Positions 37,749 through 46,079 of a stretch of DNA of 64,000 nucleotides are shown in pieces. The notes under the pieces were generated by a model. It was not told the DNA's origin, searched no databases, and was given only the letters and a program-made list of their open reading frames with translations. Position 1 is the first letter of the stretch, and the number at the start of each line of letters is the position of its first letter. The translations under genes and the position numbers were made by a program. The stretch lies in the NCBI RefSeq assembly GCF_010731535.1, contig NZ_AP022581.1, positions 2,427,952-2,491,951 on the forward strand, given 5' to 3'. The DNA is from Mycobacterium lacus (GTDB taxonomy: Bacteria > Actinomycetota > Actinomycetes > Mycobacteriales > Mycobacteriaceae).

Positions 37749-38651
37749 CTACAGCGCGGTGCGCGCGAGGGTCGCCCCGGCGATGTGATTCAGATGCCCG
37801 ACGGCCACCTCGACCGAACTTTGTCCGGGTACCGCCGGAACGCTCTGGTAGCTAAGGTGCGGCAACGTCGGCGGGGTGGTGGCATAGAAGCGAATCGCGA
37901 GGTCGATCGCCTCGACGAGCGCCGGGCCACCCACAATCGGATCCGTGACCAGGGCCAGGACCTGCTGGGCCAGGCTTCCCTGACCGGTTAGCCCGGCGAT
38001 GAGGGCCACGATCGCGTTGATGTCGATGCCGAGCTGGACAGCCGCCTTGTAGACCGCGGTGATGTCCGCGCCGGCGGTGTCGTTCGGCGTTGTCGTGTAC
38101 AGGTCACCGGGATTGGCGAAGTCCCACCAGGTGTCAACGCCGTTCGCATCCTTAGGGACCTGTGCCGCGGTGAGGTTGGTGGCGGCGATACCGCGGCCGC
38201 CCGGGTCGGGTCCGCCCGGGAACGTGTGCCCGGTCAGCCGCCACGGGTTTCCGAAGGTGTAGCCGCCGATCAGGTTCGGCCGTGCCCATTGCAGTGGGCC
38301 GGTCATGATCGCCGCCAGCACACGCGATGCGGCCTCGGCACCCTGGCTGTAGCCGCCGAGCGCAAACGTCTGGTTGGGGTTGGCGTTGATCCACGCCGTC
38401 GCGTTGGCGACGGCGATCTGCACGGATTGGGCGTAGCTCGGTGCATTCGGCGCGCCGGGTGGTATCGGCCCGAACGTCCAGGGCGCCTGCACCGGCACCT
38501 CGAAGACAAGGTCGGGGTTGGCCGCACTGACGACGTCGGACGGGTAGCCGGTGCCGGGCGCGGCCCACGTACCGGCGAACGTGAGCACCGCGTGCCGCAC
38601 CAGCCTTACGCCGGAGATGTGAGCGGCGATATCGCCGAAAGTGGTTGTCAT
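37749..38651 (-). CDS. LysB-like mycolyl-arabinogalactan esterase (cutinase fold)
   Basis: The 300-residue protein resembles mycobacteriophage lysin B, which cleaves mycolic acids from arabinogalactan. The nucleophile elbow is FALGGYSQGAEAASRVLAAI (GxSxG), followed by IGGYTFGNPWRLTGHTFPG, an aspartate in FANPGDLYTTTPND and a late histidine in VEVAVGHLNHIAG. There is no signal peptide, as in phage LysB. It lies outside the prophage boundary, 0.5 kb left of the REP13E12 fragment, and is coupled to the small upstream gene (ATGA). It may be a domesticated phage gene or part of an older prophage. Confidence 0.75.
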   Translation of the reverse strand: MTTTFGDIAAHISGVRLVRHAVLTFAGTWAAPGTGYPSDVVSAANPDLVFEVPVQAPWTFGPIPPGAPNAPSYAQSVQIAVANATAWINANPNQTFALGGYSQGAEAASRVLAAIMTGPLQWARPNLIGGYTFGNPWRLTGHTFPGGPDPGGRGIAATNLTAAQVPKDANGVDTWWDFANPGDLYTTTPNDTAGADITAVYKAAVQLGIDINAIVALIAGLTGQGSLAQQVLALVTDPIVGGPALVEAIDLAIRFYATTPPTLPHLSYQSVPAVPGQSSVEVAVGHLNHIAGATLARTAL

Positions 38652-38983
38652 TTAGCCGTTGTGGGCAATCCGTTGGCCTTGCGCCACTGGATTGCGAACT
38701 CCATCAGCTCGATGAGCACGTCCCCGCTGTCGCGGGTGATGCCGTCGCTGAACGTGTGCACCCACGCCAGCTGTTCGGCAACGGTGACCTGCTGTTCGAA
38801 GGCGTCGTAGGTGCCCTGGTATGGCTGTCCGTTGTGGGTAGAGTTCCACGGGCCGCGGGCTGGGTCGTCGACGATGTCGCCGATGTCGCGGGGATGGCGC
38901 GCGAGCACCCGGCGCCAGGGTTCGGGTACCCCGTTGATCGCGACTCCGGAAATATCGGCTTGCAGGGATTGTGGGTCTGGCAC
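38648..38983 (-). CDS. Small protein coupled to the LysB-like gene
   Basis: The 111-residue protein (GTG start, with AGGAGGA six bases upstream) is mostly helical: [60 protein letters not shown] do not recognise the family. Its stop overlaps the LysB-like start by four bases, so the pair is one transcript. A phage-derived accessory lysis or virion protein is a guess. The 199 bases to its right, up to the REP13E12 fragment, hold nothing clear. Confidence 0.6.
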   Translation of the reverse strand: MPDPQSLQADISGVAINGVPEPWRRVLARHPRDIGDIVDDPARGPWNSTHNGQPYQGTYDAFEQQVTVAEQLAWVHTFSDGITRDSGDVLIELMEFAIQWRKANGLPTTAK

Positions 38984-39182
38984 GGTAATTCCTCCTGGGT
39001 GAGGTGACGATGCCGCATGCTATTGGCCAGCGTAGGCCCGCCGCCGCCGGTTGGCACGGACCGATTGAGGCGGCGTCCTCGCCGGACGTGGTCGGCAGCA
39101 TCCACTCTGCCGCCGCAACGCCATTCACCGTTCGCCGACGGATTCGACCGCCAAAGCTCCTGCGCAGTAACCTGTTTCGACC

Positions 39183-39492
39183 TCAGAATGGCGGTGGCTT
39201 GTTGCGTGCGGCGATGTGCGCATCGTTGAGGGCGCGTTCGCATGTGATGCGGTGTGCCAGGTCGGCGGCTCGGGTGCGTTGTCGGCGTAGCATCATCACG
39301 CCGCGGTGCTCGGCGGCGATTGGGGTCTGGGGTTTGCGGTAGTTCGGCGGTGGTTGTGTGCCAGGCGGGCAAGAAGATGCGACTGCCGGGGTAGGTGGTG
39401 TAGGTGCGGCCGTTGGGTGCGGTCCAGATCACCATGCCGTCGGGCAGTTGCCCGTCGCGCCAACCTGCCCAGAAGGTTTTCAGCAAATGATG
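39183..39492 (-). pseudogene. REP13E12 HNH gene, C-terminal part left of the prophage
   Basis: Minus-strand sequence [18 protein letters not shown] and [20 protein letters not shown] equals the end of the HNH domain and the tail of 13E12 proteins (compare [18 protein letters not shown] in the intact copy at 61,737). A frameshift near 39,300 follows, after which [20 protein letters not shown] ... NKPPPF ends at TGA 39183-39185, just like PPPF at the end of the intact copy. The N-terminal part lies at 49,166-50,111, so the prophage split this gene. Confidence 0.82.
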
Positions 39493-39506
39493 GCAACGAC
39501 TACGCC
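39480..39506. other. attL, left junction of the phiRv1-like element
   Basis: The bacterial side (TTCAGCAAATGA) belongs to the REP13E12 gene and joins phage sequence GCAACGACTACGCC after the dinucleotide TG at 39491-39492. The phage half-site arm CGACTACGC (39497-39505) is the exact complement of the arm GCGTAGTCG in attR. Joined, the two arms form a 28-bp attP with 9-bp inverted arms and TG exactly at the centre, as expected for a serine integrase. Confidence 0.75.
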
Positions 39507-39681
39507 AAGAACACTCAGCGTTTCCGGGCTGTTTCCGCTGGTCAGGTGCGTTCGGGCGCCTTCCGGGCGTTGCCGCTAGACCCGTTTAGACTGAACGTCA
39601 GCGTTGGGTCAAGAGGGCCCGCGCCTGCCGGGTGTAGTGGATGAACGGTTGCCGGCCTCGTCTCCATGAGAGGGCCGTTCG

Positions 39682-39906
39682 ATGCCGTCCCCACCATCGC
39701 CCCGTGTCTCGCACTTCCGCGCGAAAGTCGCGGGGCTGTCCCAGAAGCGCCCGCCCGAGGACCCGGAACTGGCTGAGGCGCAACAGAACCTGCGCGTGGC
39801 GAGACTGGCCGACCACATTAAGAGGTGCGTCGACCAGGCGCCCGCGCTGACCGCCGAGCAGCGCAACCAGCTGGCCGAGTTGCTGAGGCCGGTGCGCGGC
39901 GCGTGA
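39682..39906 (+). CDS. Small MPSP-type protein of actinobacterial prophages
   Basis: The 74-residue basic, helical protein (MPSPPSPRVSHFRAKVAGLS, then LAEAQQNLRVARLADHIKRC and QRNQLAELLRPVRGA) belongs to a group often found at the early end of mycobacterial prophages and plasmids, similar to small genes of phiRv1. It could be an excisionase-like or regulatory protein, but no HTH is clear. It is first in the rightward gene train and overlaps the next ORF by four bases (GTGA). Confidence 0.6.
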   Translation: MPSPPSPRVSHFRAKVAGLSQKRPPEDPELAEAQQNLRVARLADHIKRCVDQAPALTAEQRNQLAELLRPVRGA

Positions 39907-40028
39907 CCGAAGGAAAACCGATGCCAGACAACGGAAAAGCCGGGCGCGACCAGACGCCCGACTCCCCAATGCAACACCCCCACGGTGCTGACAACAGTGT
40001 AAGCGGGGTGCGCCCCGATGGACGGTAA
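39903..40028 (+). CDS. Short ORF in the element's early region
   Basis: This 41-codon ORF starts with a GTG that overlaps the previous stop and ends inside the start of the ATPase gene, so it sits in a run of coupled genes. The product is hydrophilic (MTEGKPMPDNGKAGRDQTPD ...) with no recognisable domain. It may only serve translational coupling. Confidence 0.4.
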   Translation: MTEGKPMPDNGKAGRDQTPDSPMQHPHGADNSVSGVRPDGR

Positions 40029-41367
40029 GGCGAACGCGATCACGCCGCCGAGCGAGAGGGCGCGGTACCTCGCCCGCGTGAAGGCTGAGGCCCGGAGGCG
40101 TGTCTACAACGACGGCATGAACCGCACCGACTTCACCGCGATGCTCGCCGACGCCGCCGTCCCGGAACCGCGGGAACCGGACGTGCTGCGCCGGGGGGAC
40201 GGGGTCGGCCTGTTCTACCGCGGCGGGTTCGACGCCGACCCCGGTGGGTTCTGGCGTCACCGTCACGACTGGGACACGAACACGTGGCTGGCGTACAGGC
40301 GCACCTACGTGATGGACGAGACCGGGCAGGGGCGCTACGACGTCACGGTCGACGAAACCGAGTCGTGCGCCCCCGGCGCGATCTGCGGCTTGTTCGGCCC
40401 CACGGAGGCCGGCAAGACCATGATCGCGACCGCGGGCTGCGCCGAGGGGGCGACCTCCGAGGAGCGGGGGTTGCGCCCGTTCCTGTACCTGGACGTGGAC
40501 CGCAACGGGGCGGACGCGTTTTACCAGAGGATGACGATGCTGGGCGCGGACCGCGACTACCTCCACCCGGACGCCGACCTGGCGTGGCACGCCCAGCCCG
40601 CGGACGCCGAGGACCTGCAGGGCTGCGTCGAGGACTTCGCCTCGTTCAGCACCGGCGGCGTGGCGGTCATGGACGCCGTCAACGAAATGGTGGGACTGTT
40701 CGACGGCAACCCGAACCAGACCGACGACTACCTGGAGATCGTGCGCCTGGTGTCGGACCCGCTCATCAGGGCCGGGCACTGCGTCCTCCTCCTGGACCAC
40801 ACGGGGCACGGGGCGAGTGACCGCGAGGTCGGCAGCCACGCCAAGCGGGCCGTCATCTCCGGCTCATCCATCGAGGTCCGCCCCGTCCGGCAGTTCACGC
40901 CGGGCAGGGGCGGCGCGGTCGAGCTGTGGGTGGCCAAGGACCGGCCGGGCCAGCTCCGCCGCTGCTGCCCGCCCGGCCGCGGCGTCGGCCGCTGCCAGTT
41001 CGCGGGCACGTTCGTGCTCGACCCGCCCCGCGAGGACGGCGTCGCGCGGTGGCGGGTCGAGCCGCCCACGGGCGGGCGCATCGGCGGCGGAGCCGCGCAC
41101 CCCGGCGACCGCGTGATCGAGGCCGCAAGGGCGTTGGGCGACGAGTTCACGGCCGACCGGCTGTCGGCCGCCGTCCACGGCCGCGAGCCGACGCGGGCGG
41201 AGATCGAGGCAATACGGCGGACCATCGACGAACTGGTTGACGAGGGCGAGTTCGTGGTGGTCCGCGAGGGCCGCAAGGGGCGTGGCGGCGCGGCCGTGTG
41301 GGCGGTCCAGGAGCACGCATCGGAAAATCACGGGGACGCGGAGGCCGACGCATTTGCTTGTGATTAA
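40018..41367 (+). CDS. RecA-fold AAA ATPase, RepA/DnaB-helicase-like
   Basis: The 449-residue protein has a Walker A motif GLFGPTEAGKTM near residues 125-135, a first acidic strand FLYLDVDRNGADAFYQRM, a Walker B-like VAVMDAVNEMVGLF, and LLLDHTGHG as sensor, the order seen in AAA_25/RepA hexameric helicases. A C-terminal winged-helix-like region (ADRLSAAVHGREPTRAEIEA) may bind DNA. It occupies the place of the replication gene in phiRv1. Seven short repeats just after and within its 3' end suggest it acts on an adjacent origin. Confidence 0.78.
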   Translation: MDGKANAITPPSERARYLARVKAEARRRVYNDGMNRTDFTAMLADAAVPEPREPDVLRRGDGVGLFYRGGFDADPGGFWRHRHDWDTNTWLAYRRTYVMDETGQGRYDVTVDETESCAPGAICGLFGPTEAGKTMIATAGCAEGATSEERGLRPFLYLDVDRNGADAFYQRMTMLGADRDYLHPDADLAWHAQPADAEDLQGCVEDFASFSTGGVAVMDAVNEMVGLFDGNPNQTDDYLEIVRLVSDPLIRAGHCVLLLDHTGHGASDREVGSHAKRAVISGSSIEVRPVRQFTPGRGGAVELWVAKDRPGQLRRCCPPGRGVGRCQFAGTFVLDPPREDGVARWRVEPPTGGRIGGGAAHPGDRVIEAARALGDEFTADRLSAAVHGREPTRAEIEAIRRTIDELVDEGEFVVVREGRKGRGGAAVWAVQEHASENHGDAEADAFACD

Positions 41368-41468
41368 CGCGGAAAATCACGCCAAATCACGTGCGGCACA
41401 ACGCCGCACGTCAGGAAATCACGGACAAATCACGCAAATCACGGGCGGGCATGAAAAAGGCAAATCAC
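41325..41468 (+). repeat. Seven AAATCAC iterons
   Basis: AAATCAC occurs at 41325, 41374, 41384, 41416, 41427, 41436 and 41462, six times followed by G, all in direct orientation. Four of the steps are about one or three helical turns (10, 32, 11 and 9 bases). The first copy lies in the end of the ATPase gene. In a GC-rich background such an AT-containing cluster beside a RepA-like gene looks like a replication origin or an autoregulatory operator. Confidence 0.65.
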
Positions 41469-41506
41469 ACACTTCCGGGGGTCTAGTAGAGACCCCGGAA
41501 TGTGTA
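41467..41506 (+). terminator. Hairpin after the iterons
   Basis: ACACTTCCGGGGGTCT and AGACCCCGGAATGTGT form a stem of about 14 bp with a short AGT-containing loop. No U-tract follows. It may terminate the ATPase transcript or be part of the origin structure. The following 140 bases to the next gene show nothing else clear. Confidence 0.45.
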
Positions 41507-41644
41507 TTTGCATTCTGCCTGGTCCGCCGGGACCTTGAAACATCGCCAGCGGTCTTGGTCCGCGGCACGCCCGAACCACGGCCCCGCGGCCGCCCGCCCG
41601 CCAGGACCACCAGCCCGCCATCCACGAGGAGAGGAACAGCACCC

Positions 41645-41932
41645 ATGACAACGACGAAACTGGAGGCCGCAATGGCGACGATCCGCCCCGCACCCGGCGG
41701 CCGCGGCCTGCCCGAGGGCACGGTGCGGCTGAGGCTCGAGGCCGTTGAGTTCATGGTCGGCCAGGTGGACGTCGGCGGCCGCCCGATGGCCAAGTTCGGG
41801 ATGCTGCTCGAGACGGACCTAGGCCCGTTCCTCGTCCAGATTCCGGTCATGAAGGTCCGCGCGGTCGCCAACAACATGATCCGCGCGCTGGAGCGCGGCG
41901 CCTGCCAGCCCGACTGGGAGGGCCGCCCGTGA
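41645..41932 (+). CDS. Small protein of the prophage gene train
   Basis: The 95-residue product (start MTTTKLEAAMATIRPAPGGR) has alternating strands (TVRLRLEAVEFMVGQVDVGG, MAKFGMLLETDLGPFLVQIP) and a final helix (VRAVANNMIRALERGACQPD). I do not recognise it. The ATG at 41645 follows GGAG by about ten bases. It begins a series of genes that overlap by GTGA or ATGA. Confidence 0.6.
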   Translation: MTTTKLEAAMATIRPAPGGRGLPEGTVRLRLEAVEFMVGQVDVGGRPMAKFGMLLETDLGPFLVQIPVMKVRAVANNMIRALERGACQPDWEGRP

Positions 41933-42165
41933 CCGCCGCCGCCGTCGCCGACCGCATCGTCGTCAAGCCCTGGACGTGGACCGCCCCGGACGGGCAGACC
42001 GTCGTCAACGTCTTCGTCCAGGTGGCCGCCGCCCCGATGGTTCGCGGGTCCGCGGGTGACCGCGAGGCCGCGGTGCTGGCCGCGGTCGAACGGTTCGAGA
42101 AGGCGCTGCGGCTGATCACCAGGCCGCCCGGCGCGCCGCCCGCGCCCAACCGTGAGGCCACGTGA
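41929..42165 (+). CDS. Small protein of the prophage gene train
   Basis: The 78-residue product starts with a GTG overlapping the previous stop. It has a strand-rich first half (RIVVKPWTWTAPDGQTVVNV, FVQVAAAP) and a helix (REAAVLAAVERFEKALRLIT). It is similar in size and composition to the gene before it. No function can be assigned. Confidence 0.55.
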   Translation: MTAAAVADRIVVKPWTWTAPDGQTVVNVFVQVAAAPMVRGSAGDREAAVLAAVERFEKALRLITRPPGAPPAPNREAT

Positions 42166-42656
42166 GCGCCGCGGCGTGGACCGTCTTCTGCGCCGCCGCC
42201 CAGTGGCCGGTCACCTGGAACCGCGGCCACCTGGTGGTCCACGGCCGCCGCCCGCTACTGGTGCGCGTCACCGACGCCGAGGGCGAATCCGCGCTCGCGG
42301 CGGCGACACCCGGCCTCGAGCGTCACGCCCGCGCCACCGGCTGGGTGCATGACCTGGCGGTGACCGGCCGTCGCCCGCTGCCGCCGGTCAGGAGCTACCT
42401 CGGCGACGCGTGCGCGGGGCTGATGGGCGAGCCGGTGTGGCACGCATACGACGGCGAGCGCGAACTCATCGGTTGGGACTGGGCCGAGGCGATCTGGGTG
42501 CTGTGCGCCGACTGCCAAAGGCTCGGCATTCACCACGCGGCGGCCAACTGGGACGTCAGGCCCTGCGGCCACCCGTGCCACCAGCGCCGCAACGCGGTGC
42601 CGGTGGTCAACCAAACGTGGCGCGACGCCCGCGCCCAAAGGAGAAGGAAACCGTGA
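42162..42656 (+). CDS. Putative zinc-ribbon protein of the prophage
   Basis: The 164-residue product contains CADCQRLGIHHAAANWDVRP followed by CGHPCHQRRN, an arrangement of cysteines and histidines that could bind zinc, in its last third. The N-terminal part is mixed alpha/beta (TVFCAAAQWPVTWNRGHLVV). The last residues are strongly basic (RDARAQRRRKP), which suggests nucleic-acid contact. GTGA overlaps join it to both neighbours. No named family. Confidence 0.55.
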   Translation: MSAAAWTVFCAAAQWPVTWNRGHLVVHGRRPLLVRVTDAEGESALAAATPGLERHARATGWVHDLAVTGRRPLPPVRSYLGDACAGLMGEPVWHAYDGERELIGWDWAEAIWVLCADCQRLGIHHAAANWDVRPCGHPCHQRRNAVPVVNQTWRDARAQRRRKP

Positions 42657-42874
42657 CCGACGACGACCTGTTCGACGAGCCCATCCCCATCTGCCCGAGC
42701 CACTTCGACATCGAGATCCGCCCCGACGGCGCGGGCCGCCCGGCGGTCGGGCTGCTGCTGGACGGCGAAATGAGCGGCAAGTGGGTGGTCTGGCTCCCGG
42801 CCGCCGAGGCGGCCGTGGTCGGCGCCGCCCTGCACCACGCCGGGCGCGACAACATGAAGGAGGATCAGGAATGA
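42653..42874 (+). CDS. Small acidic protein of the prophage
   Basis: The 73-residue product (MTDDDLFDEPIPICPSHFDI ... WLPAAEAAVVGAALHHAGRD) is acidic at the N-terminus and has one C-terminal helix. GTG start overlapping the previous stop. No family recognised. Its stop overlaps the scaffold-like gene by four bases. Confidence 0.55.
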   Translation: MTDDDLFDEPIPICPSHFDIEIRPDGAGRPAVGLLLDGEMSGKWVVWLPAAEAAVVGAALHHAGRDNMKEDQE

Positions 42875-43452
42875 CAACGACCGACGACACCACAACCACG
42901 CCCGGGGACGCCCAAACCGCCCCTGGCGCACCGGAACTCGACGACGCGGCGGAAGCCACGCCGGACGACCCCGGGGACGCCACGGACGCCCTGGGCGACG
43001 ACGGCGACGGCGACGACGGCGGGGTGCCGTCCTACGAGGAGCTGGAGGCCGAACGCGACCACTGGAAGGACGTGGCCGGGTCCGACAAGGCCAAGCTGGC
43101 CGCCGAGGCGGCCGGTTACAGGACGAAGCTGCGGGCGACCGAGGAGGAGCGCGACGCGGCGCTCGGGCAGGTGGCCGGCCGTGACGACGCGCTGTTCACG
43201 GCGGCCGTCCGGATCGCCGGCTGCAACCCCGGGCAGACGGCCTACCTGCGGACGCTGGTCGACCCCGCCGACCACGTGGTGGACGGCGCGGTGGACCTCG
43301 ACTCCCTGGCTGGCGCGATCGACCACGCCAGGGCCGAGGCGGGGCTGACCAGGCGGCCACGGCCCAACCCGGCAGCCGGGCGGCGCACCGATGACTACCG
43401 CCAGCGCACCGGCCGCGACGACTGGGACGCGGCATTCGGGCTGGGCGAGTGA
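42871..43452 (+). CDS. Scaffold-like protein preceding the capsid gene
   Basis: The 193-residue product has a long acidic low-complexity start (MTTTDDTTTTPGDAQTAPGA, many Asp and Glu), a coiled-coil stretch (YEELEAERDHWKDVAGSDKA, then KLRATEEERDAALGQVAGRD) and a short C-terminal domain with basic residues. This layout, next to a major capsid gene, is typical of phage scaffolding proteins. No protease domain is seen. It overlaps the previous gene by ATGA. Confidence 0.6.
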   Translation: MTTTDDTTTTPGDAQTAPGAPELDDAAEATPDDPGDATDALGDDGDGDDGGVPSYEELEAERDHWKDVAGSDKAKLAAEAAGYRTKLRATEEERDAALGQVAGRDDALFTAAVRIAGCNPGQTAYLRTLVDPADHVVDGAVDLDSLAGAIDHARAEAGLTRRPRPNPAAGRRTDDYRQRTGRDDWDAAFGLGE

Positions 43453-43625
43453 GACTACCCCCGGGGGGTATGTGATAAACTGACGAACGGAACCCGCCAG
43501 CGGCGGGCCCGCGGCCAGGCCTGTGGCCCCGCGAGACAGAAACCCCAGTTAAGTTGTCGCCTTGTGCGGCAACGCGTCTCGCGGCCGCGCGGCCGAAAGC
43601 CGCTGCCGCGGAAAGTGAGTCACAA
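43453..43625 (+). promoter_or_regulatory. Leader region upstream of the capsid gene
   Basis: This 173-bp gap breaks an otherwise overlapping gene train. It contains an AT-containing stretch (TATGTGATAAACT near 43,470) that could be a -10 region, several GC-rich palindromes, and a small stem-loop GTTGTCGCC/GGCAAC-type near 43,553-43,573. A separate late promoter for the capsid gene is plausible, but not proven. Confidence 0.35.
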
Positions 43626-44501
43626 GTGACCGCTCCGTTCTCAACGCCGGACGCCGTCAAGGCGCTGGCCATGGACGTCAAGGGCGTCGAGCCCAGGGAC
43701 GTCGTAAGCGAGGCCATCATCCTGCAGGTGTCCGTGAAAGCCGGCGCCGTGGAAGGCGACGCGCCCTCGGTGCTCGTGCCCAGGGTCGAGTTCGATCCCG
43801 ACGACGTGCCCTTCGTCCCCGAGGGGGACGCCATCGTCGAGCTCGACGTGCCCGACAGCCAGACCCAGATCTTCACGGGCAAGATCGGTCTCATCGTCCC
43901 GGTGAGCCGGGAGCAGTGGGGCCAGCCCGACGCCGCCTCGCTCATCAGCGACGCGGCACGGGAGGCGTTGGTGCGCAAGGCCAACCGTGCGTTCCTGTCG
44001 CAGGCCGACCCGTCGCCAGCGACCACGCCGCCCGCGGGCGTCCTCAACCAGACGATCACCGTCTGGCCGGACGACATCGCCACGGCCGCATCGCTGGACC
44101 CGGTGGTCGACGCGATCGCCAACATTCAGGCGGACGGCGGGGTGGCCACCCACGTACTGGCCCACCCCCTGGACTGGGCCACCCTGGCGAAGCTCAAGCT
44201 GGCCACCGACTCCAACGCCAGCCTGCTCGGCGCGGGCACCGACGGCTCGCCGGCCGTCGCGCCGCAGAGGCGGCTGCTCGACGTCCCGGTCTTGATCGAC
44301 CGCGACGTGACGCAGGGCAATCTGGTGGTGCTCGATAAGCGGGCAATCTTGTCGGTCATCGGCCAGGTCTTGGTGGCAACGAGCCAGGACTACCTGTTCG
44401 GCAAGGACTCGATCGCGACGCGCCTGACCTGGAGGTTCGGGGCGAAGGTCAGCCGCCCCGAGCGAGTGGTCAGCGTGCCGCTCGACAACGGCTCGGTGTA
44501 G
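43626..44501 (+). CDS. HK97-fold major capsid protein
   Basis: The 291-residue protein shows features of phage capsid proteins of the HK97 type: an E-loop/N-arm region (PRVEFDPDDVPFVPEGDAIV), IGLIVPVSREQWGQPDAASL, ARKAN-type helix VRKANRAFLSQADPS, then A-domain motifs GVLNQTITVWPDD, THVLAHPLDWATLAKLKLAT, GTDGSPAVAPQRRLLDVPVL and YLFGKDSIATRLTWRFGAKV. The GTG at 43626 is preferred, as the upstream residues look like leader sequence. No N-terminal delta/scaffold domain is fused; the gene before it would supply that role. Confidence 0.8.
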   Translation: MTAPFSTPDAVKALAMDVKGVEPRDVVSEAIILQVSVKAGAVEGDAPSVLVPRVEFDPDDVPFVPEGDAIVELDVPDSQTQIFTGKIGLIVPVSREQWGQPDAASLISDAAREALVRKANRAFLSQADPSPATTPPAGVLNQTITVWPDDIATAASLDPVVDAIANIQADGGVATHVLAHPLDWATLAKLKLATDSNASLLGAGTDGSPAVAPQRRLLDVPVLIDRDVTQGNLVVLDKRAILSVIGQVLVATSQDYLFGKDSIATRLTWRFGAKVSRPERVVSVPLDNGSV

Positions 44502-44521
44502 TAGGCCAACCGAAACGCCGG

Positions 44522-44560
44522 GGCGCCGCGTCCTCCGTTTGGTTGACGTTGCGCGGCGCC
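44522..44560 (+). terminator. Hairpin after the capsid gene
   Basis: GGCGCCGCG (44522-44530) pairs with CGCGGCGCC (44552-44560). It lies 20 bases after the capsid stop and probably separates the capsid transcript from the cargo genes. The rest of the gap to 44743 is GC-rich with further short palindromes and no gene. Confidence 0.5.
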
Positions 44561-44743
44561 TCGGTGCCGGGCGGCGGGGCTACGTTCGCGGCCCCGCCGT
44601 CCCGACAAACCACCCGGCACCCCAGGGCGGGAGGACCCCGGCACCCATGCGGGGCCCCCGGTCGGCGTTGGTCCTCCCATACCGCCGGAGTCTGGGGTTT
44701 TCCGCCGGGCTGCCTGTCGGCGTTCATAGCTAGGCTCCCGAGC

Positions 44744-45922
44744 GTGGCTCACAAGAAGCAAAAGACTAAGAGGTCCGGGCCCGCGAAGTCGCACGCGTCA
44801 CCGTCTCGTCCGCTCGCCTGGCAACAGTTCCAGGAGTTGAACTTCTCCTTCTACGAGGAGCGCCCCAGCGAGTTCCTGCATATGCGAATCGAGGTCTTGT
44901 CGTTGATGCTGTGCAACGAGCAGCAGCTGGCGTCGGCCTACGCCGCCGACCGGATCGTGGCGGGAATTCAAATCGGCGGCACCACACCGCCCGACAACGA
45001 GATGAGAAGCAGGTACGTCCGGACGGAGGCTGTGGTGATCTTTCACCACGCCGCGGAGATGATCCTTCGGCTGTTCTACGCGCACGTCGACTACCCGGAC
45101 TGTCCTTGGTTGGGCATGGCGTCGCTCGTCAGCTTCGCGGAGTTCAAAGAGAAGGTGGCCAAGTCGCTTTCGGACGGATTTGACCGGTCCAAGCTCGCCG
45201 AGGTGTTCCTTGGCGGCAGCAGCCCGCGAGACGCCTGCATCGCGATGTCTGACGAGGACTTCGAGGACGCGATCGACGGAGTCAACCTCCTGCTCGGCCA
45301 CTGCGGTCACCGGCTGCTGTCCCAGTCGTTCCTCTACAACTCGATCAAGCACGGTCTCAGCACGATCGCGCTGGACGAGGCAACGGAGATTGCGGTTGAA
45401 CGGGATCGCAGCCGCCGGGCGGTTGGCCACAAAGGGCCGATGTTCGCGTATATGCACCGGCGCCGTCGGCCGGGCGACGCTGGCGGCGGCCGAGAGTGGT
45501 TCATCAGCATGACGGGCGCGACCACGCCGAGCGACCTCGCTTTGTCGATACTTGTCGCGAGGGCTGTCGAATCGCTGTGGGATGTGGCCCGCCGCCGGTA
45601 CACGGGGAAGAGCGGGTCTATCCGGCATATCCGGCGTTCCGTCGTCGAACTGGCTATCTACGGGCTGCTGCGGGACTCGCTGAACATCGTCAACACGGTC
45701 ACGATGGAAATGCCCAAGCTCAACGACGACGGATCGCACGGCGACGTCGAACACGACTTCATCATGAACCACATGCCCAAAGGCTTGGAGTTACCGGCCG
45801 GAGAACACCCGGCCGACACCCCGCGCATCAATCTGCCGGCGCGGCAACGGGACCAGCGGGTGTTCTCCACATCGAAGCGCGCGTTCTACCCCTTCTCGCC
45901 GAAAGGGAGCCAGCGAGCCTGA
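44744..45922 (+). CDS. HEPN-like cargo protein 1
   Basis: The product of about 392 residues begins with a lysine-rich segment (VAHKKQKTKRSGPAKSHASP) and is then mostly helical. The helix VVIFHHAAEMILRLFYAHVD and the later FLYNSIKHGLST (Y198-N199-xxx-H203-G) resemble the two active-site helices of HEPN domains, but the arginine of the RNxxxH motif is a tyrosine here, so nuclease activity is uncertain. GTG 44744 is chosen; an upstream ATG at 44543 would cover a GC-rich palindromic region. It follows the capsid gene of the element and is likely accessory cargo. Confidence 0.55.
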   Translation: MAHKKQKTKRSGPAKSHASPSRPLAWQQFQELNFSFYEERPSEFLHMRIEVLSLMLCNEQQLASAYAADRIVAGIQIGGTTPPDNEMRSRYVRTEAVVIFHHAAEMILRLFYAHVDYPDCPWLGMASLVSFAEFKEKVAKSLSDGFDRSKLAEVFLGGSSPRDACIAMSDEDFEDAIDGVNLLLGHCGHRLLSQSFLYNSIKHGLSTIALDEATEIAVERDRSRRAVGHKGPMFAYMHRRRRPGDAGGGREWFISMTGATTPSDLALSILVARAVESLWDVARRRYTGKSGSIRHIRRSVVELAIYGLLRDSLNIVNTVTMEMPKLNDDGSHGDVEHDFIMNHMPKGLELPAGEHPADTPRINLPARQRDQRVFSTSKRAFYPFSPKGSQRA

Positions 45923-46079
45923 GAGCGTTAGGCGGACTCCGGGTCAACAAGGCAGAATTCGCTCGCCGTCAGCCACCGGGCGGGTGCAATATCCGGCCCA
46001 GTTCCTCAAGGAGGGGGGCGCTCAATGCGGGTGTTTCCGTGCTGATTCCCTTGGCTGGGGTCGCTGGGAGGATGAACGT

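Noticed and set aside
41325..41468. Iteron cluster as a CRISPR array
   Set aside because: Units are only 7-8 bp with irregular short spacing; not a repeat-spacer structure.
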